Assembly: GCA_023397215.1 (NCBI GenBank)
Contig: JAEWUG010000027.1
Span: 1 to 12,745, forward strand
Reading direction: 5' to 3'
From: Nanobdellota archaeon
GTDB taxonomy: Archaea; Nanobdellota; Nanobdellia; Pacearchaeales; GW2011-AR1
Length of the DNA: 12,745 nucleotides
Both the position numbers and the translations under genes were made by a program. The notes below the pieces were generated by a model that saw only the letters and a program-made list of their open reading frames with translations, searched no databases and was not told the origin of the DNA. Shown here piece after piece: positions 6,726-11,420 of this stretch (the stretch's first letter is position 1; each line of letters opens with the position of its first letter).

Positions 6726-6730
6726 ACTTT

Positions 6731-6889
6731 ATGGTAAAAATAAATAAAGAAAAATGTATTGGCTGCGGAGCATGTGTAGCTGTTTGTCCAGAAGGATTTG
6801 AATTAAAAAATGGAAAAGCGCAAGTTAAAAAGCAAGTTCCATGTTCTGATGATGCAATTGATGCATGTCCTGTTGGTGCGATTAGTTAA
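6731..6889 (+). CDS. Single-cluster [4Fe-4S] ferredoxin, 52 residues
   Basis: The short reading frame encodes a 52-residue ferredoxin with C-x2-C-x2-C-x3-CP at residues 9-20 and a later C38-x7-C46-P. This is the pattern of single-cluster ferredoxins of the Pyrococcus/Thermotoga type. Three ligands come from the first motif (C9, C12, C15) and the fourth is the distant C46. C19 and C38 occupy the positions of the known redox-active disulfide pair, which have the same seven-residue spacing to the last ligand. Position 12 is Cys rather than the Asp of P. furiosus, so a normal four-cysteine cluster is expected. It is a small soluble electron carrier, for example for flavin or pyruvate oxidoreductases. 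It has its own promoter and a strong ribosome binding site, and lies 47 nt upstream of the ISC operon. Confidence 0.93.
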   Translation: MVKINKEKCIGCGACVAVCPEGFELKNGKAQVKKQVPCSDDAIDACPVGAIS

Positions 6890-6905
6890 AAATTAAAGAT
6901 AAAAA

Positions 6906-6916
6906 GATTTAAAAAC
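6906..6916 (+). promoter_or_regulatory. Putative TATA box of the ISC operon
   Basis: GATTTAAAAAC is centred 26 nt before the ATG at 6937, giving a leaderless mRNA. The operator-like inverted repeat starts 2 nt after this element. Confidence 0.5.
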
Positions 6917-6918
6917 AA

Positions 6919-6954
6919 ATATGAATTGTAATTCATATGAGCAATAATTCATAT
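6919..6954 (+). promoter_or_regulatory. Operator-like inverted repeat with a third half-site at the regulator's start
   Basis: ATATGAATTgtAATTCATAT (6919-6938) has two perfect 9-bp arms around a 2-bp centre and ends on the first bases of the ATG at 6937. The right arm, AATTCATAT (6930-6938), is repeated exactly at 6946-6954, 16 bp further, inside the first codons of the gene. Its position between TATA box and start is where an archaeal repressor blocks RNA polymerase. The natural candidate to bind it is the winged-helix protein encoded directly downstream (autoregulation). Confidence 0.65.
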
Positions 6955-7254
6955 TATGTATTCTTTAGTAATCTTGCTAGTGAATTAAGAATTAAAATAA
7001 TTAGTGAGTTAAAAAAAGGTAAAAAAAGTGTAAGTGAAATTTCTAATATTCTGAATATTGAACAAAGTAAAATTTCTCATGCACTTCAAAATTTAAGACA
7101 TTGTAATATTGTAAATGTTGAAGTTCAAGGAAAAAATAGAATTTATTCTTTAAATAAAGATACTATAATTCCTATATTAAATTTAATTGATAAACATGCA
7201 AAAACATTTTGTAAGGGAAGATGTTGTTGTAAAGAAAAATGTGAGGAAAGATAA
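6937..7254 (+). CDS. ArsR-like winged-helix regulator with C-terminal cysteine cluster
   Basis: The 105-residue protein is an ArsR/SmtB-type winged helix. LASELRIKIISELKKGKKSVSEI leads into the recognition region NIEQSKISHALQNLRHCNIV (40-59) and a beta wing with KNRIYSLN (66-73). A short dimerisation helix follows, then a tail with C92, C96, C97, C98 and C102 (C-x3-C-C-C-x3-C); one more cysteine, C56, lies at the end of the recognition helix. Such a tail can bind a metal or an Fe-S cluster. The gene is first in a unit with iscS (stop and start 2 nt apart), DUF1858 and iscU, and has an inverted repeat at its own promoter. I infer a local repressor sensing Fe-S or metal status. It is not IscR (Rrf2 family). 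The ATG at 6937 agrees with the TATA spacing; an ATG at 6921 is quickly closed by a stop. Confidence 0.85.
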   Translation: MSNNSYYVFFSNLASELRIKIISELKKGKKSVSEISNILNIEQSKISHALQNLRHCNIVNVEVQGKNRIYSLNKDTIIPILNLIDKHAKTFCKGRCCCKEKCEER

Positions 7255-7256
7255 AA

Positions 7257-8402
7257 ATGGAAGTTTATTTAGATAATGCAGCTACAACTAAGATAGATAA
7301 TGAAGTTATAAATGAAATAATAAAGTTTAATGAAAAACATTATGCAAACCCTTCAAGTCAATATAAAATAGCTAAAGAAGTAAGAGAAAAAATAGAAGAA
7401 GCAAGGGAAAAGATAGCTAAGTATATTAATGCTGAATCTGAAGAAATAATTTTTACTAGTGGAGCAACAGAAAGTAATAACTTTGCAATTAAAGGTCTTG
7501 CTTTAGCACATCCTGAAAAAAAACATATTATTACTTCTTGTATTGAACATCCTTCTATTATTAATACATGTAAATCATTAGAAAAAAGAGGTTATGAAGT
7601 TGATTATATTAAAGTTAATGAAGAAGGGATTATAGATATTGATGAAATCAAAAAGAGAATTAGGAAAGATACTTTAGTTGTAAGTATAATGTGGATAAAT
7701 AATGAAATTGGAACAATACAACCAATTAAAGAAATTGGAGAGATGTGTAAAGAAAAAGGAGTTTATTTTCATAGTGATATTGTTCAAGGTTTTAAAAAAA
7801 TACCTTTAGATGTAAAAGAATTAAACATAGACTTACTGAGTGTATCTGGACATAAATTTAATGCTCCTAAAGGAATTGGTTTTTTATATATTAAATTAGG
7901 AACAAGAATTAAGAGATTTATTGACGGTGGAGAACAGGAATTTAAATTAAGGGCAGGAACTGAGAATATTTTAGGGATCATAGGTCTTTCTAAAGCATTA
8001 GAATTAAATTTAGAGATTGAAAAAGTAAAAGAAAATAGAGATTATATTCTAGAGAGATTAAAAGAAATAAAAGGAATAAAAATAAATGGTTCAACTGAAA
8101 AGCGAATTTACAATAATATTAATGTTTCTTTTTATGGTATTGAAGGAGAAAGTTTAATGTTATTATTAGATAAAGAAAATATTTATGTCTCTACTGGTTC
8201 TGCTTGTTCTTCACATAATTTAGAAGAAAGTCATGTATTAAAAGCAATTAATGTAGATGAATTATATATTCATGGAAGTATTAGAATTAGTTTAGATAAA
8301 AATATTGATAAAGAAAAAATAGATTATTTTATTGAAAAATTAAAAGAGCATGTAACTTATTTAAGAAGAATGAGCCCATTTAAAATTAAAGATGAAGAAT
8401 AA
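7257..8402 (+). CDS. iscS: Cysteine desulfurase, IscS/NifS type
   Basis: This PLP enzyme takes sulfur from L-cysteine, giving alanine and an enzyme persulfide for Fe-S cluster assembly. The 381 residues show YLDNAATT (4-11), TSGATESNN (67-75) and the ring-stacking histidine H98 in IEHPS. HSDIVQ (172-177) contains the pyridine-nitrogen aspartate D174. SGHKFNAPKG carries the PLP lysine K200, RAGTEN lies at 232-237, and the catalytic cysteine is C317 in STGSACSSH. The exposed SSH loop after that cysteine is the mobile-loop form of class I (IscS/NifS), not the short SufS loop. The protein is slightly shorter than E. coli IscS. A GAGG motif at 7243-7246 inside the regulator gene may serve as ribosome binding site. 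The 3' end overlaps the next gene by 11 nt. Confidence 0.95.
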   Translation: MEVYLDNAATTKIDNEVINEIIKFNEKHYANPSSQYKIAKEVREKIEEAREKIAKYINAESEEIIFTSGATESNNFAIKGLALAHPEKKHIITSCIEHPSIINTCKSLEKRGYEVDYIKVNEEGIIDIDEIKKRIRKDTLVVSIMWINNEIGTIQPIKEIGEMCKEKGVYFHSDIVQGFKKIPLDVKELNIDLLSVSGHKFNAPKGIGFLYIKLGTRIKRFIDGGEQEFKLRAGTENILGIIGLSKALELNLEIEKVKENRDYILERLKEIKGIKINGSTEKRIYNNINVSFYGIEGESLMLLLDKENIYVSTGSACSSHNLEESHVLKAINVDELYIHGSIRISLDKNIDKEKIDYFIEKLKEHVTYLRRMSPFKIKDEE

Positions 8403-8595
8403 AGAAAAGATAACAAAAGAAATGACTTTTTTTGAAGTTATGGAAAAAAACCCAGAAATAGGATTGATTCTAATGGAGAAAGGTTTAATGTGTGGAGGAT
8501 GTGCTATGGCTCAATTTGAAACAATAGAAGAAGGATGTTTATTACATGGAATAGATGTTAATAAATTAATTATGGAATTAAATAAAAATGAATAA
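8392..8595 (+). CDS. DUF1858 (hybrid-cluster-protein-associated) small redox/Fe-S protein
   Basis: The 67-residue protein matches the DUF1858 domain: TFFEVMEKNPEIGLILMEKGLMCGGCAMAQFETIEEGC. The cysteines are C34-x2-C37 and C49. In this family (also found at the N-terminus of ScdA/RIC-type Fe-S repair proteins) the CxxC is proposed to form a redox disulfide or to hold a metal or cluster. Its genes often sit near hybrid cluster protein genes. Here it lies between iscS and iscU, overlapping the first by 11 nt and the second by 8 nt, so translation is probably coupled and a role in cluster assembly is likely. A second in-frame ATG at 8422 (M11) starts exactly at the conserved domain and could be the true start; neither has a Shine-Dalgarno site. 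Confidence 0.85.
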   Translation: MKNKEKITKEMTFFEVMEKNPEIGLILMEKGLMCGGCAMAQFETIEEGCLLHGIDVNKLIMELNKNE

Positions 8596-8971
8596 TACAA
8601 ATTATAATGAAATTGTTAAAGAGAATTTTTTAAATCCAAAAAATATGGGACAAATGGAAAATCCTGATGGAGAAGGAATTATTGGTAATGCTAAATGTGG
8701 TGATGTCTTAAAAGTAATGATTAAAGTAAAAGATAACATAATAGAAGATATTAAATTTCAAACATTTGGTTGTGCAGCTGCAATAGCTTCTTCTTCTATG
8801 TTAACACAAATTGCAAAGGATAAAAATTTAGATGAAGCAAGTAAAATAGAAAATAAAGATGTTTTAGAAAAACTTGGAGGATTACCGAGTATTAAAATAC
8901 ATTGTTCGAATTTAGCTGCAGATGCATTAAAAATAGCAATTGAAGATTATAAAAACAAATTAAAGAAATAA
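8588..8971 (+). CDS. iscU: Fe-S cluster scaffold IscU
   Basis: The scaffold receives persulfide sulfur from IscS and iron, builds [2Fe-2S] or [4Fe-4S] clusters and hands them to target proteins. All three ligand cysteines are present: C37 in NAKCGD, C62 in TFGCAAAIASSS and C106 in IHCSNLA. D39, needed for cluster release, and H105 are also kept. LPSIK (99-103) stands where bacterial IscU carries the LPPVK motif read by the HscA chaperone. The match is imperfect, and no hscA or hscB homologue appears in this window. At 127 residues it is the normal length for a stand-alone U-type scaffold. It is last in the operon, overlaps the DUF1858 gene by 8 nt, and its stop codon lies in the first bases of the terminal inverted repeat. 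Confidence 0.95.
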   Translation: MNNTNYNEIVKENFLNPKNMGQMENPDGEGIIGNAKCGDVLKVMIKVKDNIIEDIKFQTFGCAAAIASSSMLTQIAKDKNLDEASKIENKDVLEKLGGLPSIKIHCSNLAADALKIAIEDYKNKLKK

Positions 8972-9005
8972 TGAACTCATCGTCTCCCTTTTCAATGAGT
9001 TCATT
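8970..9005. terminator. Inverted repeat between convergent iscU and the lysine-rich protein gene
   Basis: AATGAACTCAT (8970-8980) and ATGAGTTCATT (8995-9005) pair perfectly over 11 bp around a 14-nt loop. The right arm lies within a smaller palindrome, TCAATGAgtTCATTGA (8992-9007). The stem starts at the iscU stop codon. On the minus strand a T-rich stretch (about 9032-9014) precedes it and probably ends the lysine-rich gene; on the plus strand no T-run follows, so a 3'-end stabiliser is also possible. Confidence 0.6.
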
Positions 9006-9040
9006 GAGTATGAAATTTAAATAAAAAATAAAGTAATTAT

Positions 9041-9259
9041 TTACTTTTTCTTTTTAGCAACAACTTTTTTCTTTGCTGCTGGTTTTTTAGCAGGTGCTTT
9101 TTTTGCTGCTGGTTTCTTTGCTACTGTTTTTTTAGCAACAGCTTTTTTCTTTTTACCACCTCTAGCCATCTTTGCTTCACAAACATTACCACTAGCATCT
9201 ACATAATAAAGATGACCTGGTTTTCTTTCAACAACACCCTTCTTAACAATTTTTCCCAT
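9041..9259 (-). CDS. Small basic protein with histone-H1-like lysine/alanine/proline tail
   Basis: Residues 1-35 form a short conserved-looking domain: GVVERKPGHLYYVDASGNVC, then EAKMARGG. Residues 36-72 are a low-complexity tail with 19 lysines in 37 residues, built from AKK and PAAKK repeats like the tails of histone H1, AlgP and bacterial H1-like proteins. Such tails bind DNA or RNA by charge. I recall similar short YYVD-x-GN(V/L)-CEAKM proteins as uncharacterised conserved proteins in uncultured archaea, but cannot name a family. It may be a nucleoid- or RNA-associated protein. A strong Shine-Dalgarno site and a separate promoter point to high expression. The tail's repetitive DNA (about 9044-9150) is coding repeat only. 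Confidence 0.8.
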   Translation of the reverse strand: MGKIVKKGVVERKPGHLYYVDASGNVCEAKMARGGKKKKAVAKKTVAKKPAAKKAPAKKPAAKKKVVAKKKK

Positions 9260-9264
9260 TTTTT

Positions 9265-9274
9265 AACCTCCTTT
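9265..9274 (-). promoter_or_regulatory. Shine-Dalgarno site of the lysine-rich protein gene
   Basis: On the minus strand AAAGGAGGTT has its GGAGG core 7 nt before the ATG at 9259 and fixes the start. Confidence 0.85.
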
Positions 9275-9302
9275 TTACCTCTTTAAATAAATTAATAATT
9301 TC

Positions 9303-9325
9303 ATAAGGATATTCTTATATTTAAA
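9303..9325 (-). promoter_or_regulatory. Putative promoter with an overlapping near-palindrome, lysine-rich protein gene
   Basis: A TATA-like TTTAAATATAA (minus strand, 9325-9315) would start transcription near 9293 and give a leader of about 34 nt with the Shine-Dalgarno site. Overlapping it is ATAAGGATATTCTTAT (9303-9318), palindromic in 7 of 8 pairs. Its core AAGGATATTCTT differs by one base from the perfect palindrome at 319-330. Confidence 0.4.
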
Positions 9326-9339
9326 TGTTTCGATTTATC

Positions 9340-9355
9340 CGACGATTTATCGTCG
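9340..9355. repeat. GC-richer hairpin CGACGA-TTTA-TCGTCG
   Basis: CGACGATTTATCGTCG forms a 6-bp stem with a TTTA loop (or 7 bp with a 2-nt loop). Part of it, CGATTTATC, also occurs just before at 9331-9339. It lies 6 bases past the DUF192 stop on the minus strand and upstream of the lysine-rich gene's promoter. It could be the end of the four-gene transcript or an upstream regulatory site. No T-run follows it. Confidence 0.55.
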
Positions 9356-9360
9356 TAATT

Positions 9361-9642
9361 TTAGATGATTTCAATTAAATATTGTCCATATAATTTTATC
9401 TTGAGAGTACCACCTTTAATCTTTTGTTTTTGGAGAAGATTATAATTTTTATCGAGGGTAATCGCTATAAAATCTTTACAAAATAAAGCTGTAATCGAAA
9501 AAAAATTTTCTTTTTTTAAATTAAAAAATAATGGAATTGTTGATTTTTTAAACATTAATCCTGTTGAAAAATTTGAAACTGGTTTAACAATTAAATTTAC
9601 TTTTTTTTTATTTTCTAAATAAGTTATTTTTTTTAAAACCAT
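9361..9642 (-). CDS. DUF192-family small protein
   Basis: The 93 residues fit a short archaeal form of DUF192 (COG1430). VKPVSNFSTGLMFKKS (19-34) matches the family's GLMFR segment. A strand region, FFSITALFCKDFIAITLDKN (about 47-66), matches the F-x-M-x-x-x-x-x-P-L-D-x-x-F-L-D block in weakened form. The ending YGQYLIEI matches the Y-V/L-L-E-L/V strand. The function of DUF192 is unknown; it is a small beta-barrel-like domain, often secreted in bacteria, but there is no signal peptide here. Its start overlaps the metallopeptidase gene by 10 nt, so it is the last member of a translationally coupled four-gene unit. The identification rests on by-eye pattern matching, so confidence is moderate. 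Confidence 0.65.
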   Translation of the reverse strand: MVLKKITYLENKKKVNLIVKPVSNFSTGLMFKKSTIPLFFNLKKENFFSITALFCKDFIAITLDKNYNLLQKQKIKGGTLKIKLYGQYLIEII

Positions 9643-10055
9643 TTTGATTTATATTCCCTATTATAAATTTTATCGTCTAATTTTAGATCAATATATTTTT
9701 TATATTGGATATCTACATTTTTATCATTAACCTTATCATGATGAATAAAACCACCACCAAAAGTTCTAGGAATATGCATTAATTCATGTATAATTACTTT
9801 TATTTTTTCGTTTTCAGATAATCTATCAAAGTTTTCAGAAATTACTTCTATAAGGTAAAAAGAAGTTTTTCTGTTCATTCCAATTTGCATTGCTTTTCCA
9901 AGAGCATGACAACGAGCAATAGTATTTCTTGCTGTTGAACCAAAGCTCCGAATATATGAAACATTCTCTTTATCAATATAATTCCAATTCATTAAATTAA
10001 TAATTTCTTCTGATCTTTTCTTTACATCATCCGCTAAAACATATTTTATCCCCAT
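9633..10055 (-). CDS. Predicted zinc metallopeptidase (COG4900-like)
   Basis: The 140-residue soluble protein carries HELMH at 90-94, followed by IPRTFGGGFIHHDKV with HHD at 105-107. This gives two zinc ligands and a catalytic glutamate in the first motif and a third ligand in the second, the H-E-x-x-H-x(10+)-H arrangement of small archaeal and phage predicted metallopeptidases. An arginine-rich central part (RSFGSTARNTIARCHALGKAMQ) is another conserved feature of these proteins. There is no signal peptide or membrane segment, so it acts in the cytoplasm; its substrate is unknown. Its start and the stop of the DUF167 gene share one base (TAATG), and its end overlaps the DUF192 gene by 10 nt, so expression of the three is coupled. 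Confidence 0.75.
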   Translation of the reverse strand: MGIKYVLADDVKKRSEEIINLMNWNYIDKENVSYIRSFGSTARNTIARCHALGKAMQIGMNRKTSFYLIEVISENFDRLSENEKIKVIIHELMHIPRTFGGGFIHHDKVNDKNVDIQYKKYIDLKLDDKIYNREYKSKWF

Positions 10056-10264
10056 TATATTACTTCAAGAACTTTATTTTTTACTCTTTCCCCTCTTAAT
10101 AGAAGAACATTTGATTTAAAATATTTAGTTAAGAGTTTTAATAATTCTTTATTTGCTTTTCCATCTATTGGTTGTTTTTTCAAAAAAACAATATAATTAT
10201 TTTCATTTTCTTTTATTATTCTTTGTTCTTTAGAATTTGTTTTTACTTTAACATTTATTTTCAT
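10055..10264 (-). CDS. DUF167 (YggU-like) small protein
   Basis: The 69-residue protein has the DUF167 pattern. An N-terminal strand is rich in V-K-V-K and P/T-NS-K (KVKTNSKEQRI), then the signature PIDGKANKEL (32-41), then LLxLLxKYFKS and a final strand with RGERVKNKVLEV. The family fold is a small alpha/beta domain of unknown function found in bacteria, archaea and eukaryotes. The protein is slightly short (about 70 against the usual 80-100 residues), mainly through a trimmed N-terminus. The gene starts 1 nt after the stop of the FAD-linked oxidase and shares one base with the metallopeptidase start, so it is embedded in an operon. No specific role can be assigned. Confidence 0.8.
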   Translation of the reverse strand: MKINVKVKTNSKEQRIIKENENNYIVFLKKQPIDGKANKELLKLLTKYFKSNVLLLRGERVKNKVLEVI

Positions 10265-10265
10265 A

Positions 10266-11381
10266 TTAATGAATTATTTTACCTTGATTAAATTTGTTTT
10301 GTTTATCTTTTCTCTTCTTAATATTTAATATTATCTTTTTATCTTGTTCATCAACATATTGTTTTTTTAATAATCCTATTCCATGTTCACCACTTATTTG
10401 TCCATTATGTTTTTTAATGATTTTCATCATTTCAGGTATTAACTTCTCTTGAGATTTATTAAAACAAGGATGTAATAAACCAACAGAAATATGACCAAAA
10501 CAAGGAATATTATTTTTCTCTAACCATTTCATAAGTTCAAGAAGTTTATCTAATATCATTTTTGGATCTTCTATATGAGTATACCCTTCTCCTGCTAAAA
10601 ATGGATAAACTTCATCTCTTTTTTGTAATAATTTAAAATAACTTTCATTTTTCAATTCACCACCATTATCTTCAAATTCAGCAATTAAATGATAATAACT
10701 TCCAAAACCTAAACCATTAGAAGTAAATTTATCTAAATATTCAATCATTGAGATAGAAGGGTTATTCTTTAATTCTTTTGTTTTCTTAATTACTTCTTCT
10801 ATTGTTTCAATTTTAAATAAAGAACCTGTTCTTTTTATTTGATTAGTTAAGTTTAAACATGCTTTCACAATTACGCCAGTTATTCCCTCCATTCTTGAAA
10901 AATCTGATAATTCTGTATTACTATTCCTTGTTAGGTTACCATTTGCATCTATTGTTTCAATCCATCTTACCCATTTAGATGTTCGTCCATACTTTATTGC
11001 TCTACTTCCAACAGCATCTGTAGCAATCATTCCACCAATAGTACAAACTCCATGACTTGAAGGATTAACTGGAAATTCTAAATTTTTTTTTGATAAATAA
11101 TCTTGTAAGTCATCTAGTATTACTCCTGCTTCTACTTCTATTGTTTTACGATTTAAATCTAAATTTGAAATATGATTTAGCTTTGATAAATCTAAAATAA
11201 CTTCATTTTGAGGAACACTACCACCGACTAAACCTGTTCCTCCAGCTCTAATACAAATGTGTTTATTTAATTGAATTATTTTTTTAATTTCATTTATTGT
11301 TCTTGGAAAAAAAACTTTTGATGCTTCTCCTTTTATTTGAGATGCATCATATAAATAAGGGTCTAATAATACTTTTGTCAT
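10266..11381 (-). CDS. FAD-linked oxidase, GlcD/D-lactate dehydrogenase type
   Basis: The 371 residues have the PCMH-type FAD domain, with the phosphate-binding loop RAGGTGLVGGSVP (45-57) and TIGGMIATDAVGSRAIKYGRT (114-134). A C-terminal FAD-oxidase domain carries GHISVGLLHP (296-305; usual GHxGDGNLHP, both histidines kept) and SGEHGIGLLKKQYV (330-343). Relatives oxidise D-lactate, glycolate or other 2-hydroxy acids and pass electrons to quinone or an Fe-S partner. At 371 residues it is about 90 shorter than bacterial GlcD, with the loss mainly in the middle cap region, and it lacks a fused Fe-S domain. The acceptor is unknown; no GlcF-type partner is adjacent. The gene heads a four-gene unit (DUF167 starts 1 nt after its stop) with a weak TATA-like TTAAAAAA about 25 nt upstream of the ATG. 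Confidence 0.88.
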   Translation of the reverse strand: MTKVLLDPYLYDASQIKGEASKVFFPRTINEIKKIIQLNKHICIRAGGTGLVGGSVPQNEVILDLSKLNHISNLDLNRKTIEVEAGVILDDLQDYLSKKNLEFPVNPSSHGVCTIGGMIATDAVGSRAIKYGRTSKWVRWIETIDANGNLTRNSNTELSDFSRMEGITGVIVKACLNLTNQIKRTGSLFKIETIEEVIKKTKELKNNPSISMIEYLDKFTSNGLGFGSYYHLIAEFEDNGGELKNESYFKLLQKRDEVYPFLAGEGYTHIEDPKMILDKLLELMKWLEKNNIPCFGHISVGLLHPCFNKSQEKLIPEMMKIIKKHNGQISGEHGIGLLKKQYVDEQDKKIILNIKKRKDKQNKFNQGKIIH

Positions 11382-11420
11382 AAATAAATTAAGATTTTTG
11401 TTTTTTTAAGACTATTGTTA

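Noticed and set aside
6921..6947. A tiny reading frame of eight codons from the ATG at 6921, as a possible leader peptide
   Set aside because: The ATG is just the left arm of the inverted repeat, the expected transcript starts near 6937, and there is no ribosome binding site.
7784..7981. Minus-strand frame inside iscS
   Set aside because: It is antisense to conserved IscS motifs and has no independent support.
9044..9150. Short tandem repeats that could suggest a CRISPR-like or satellite array
   Set aside because: They are imperfect codon repeats for the AKK/PAAKK tail of the lysine-rich protein, with no spacer structure.
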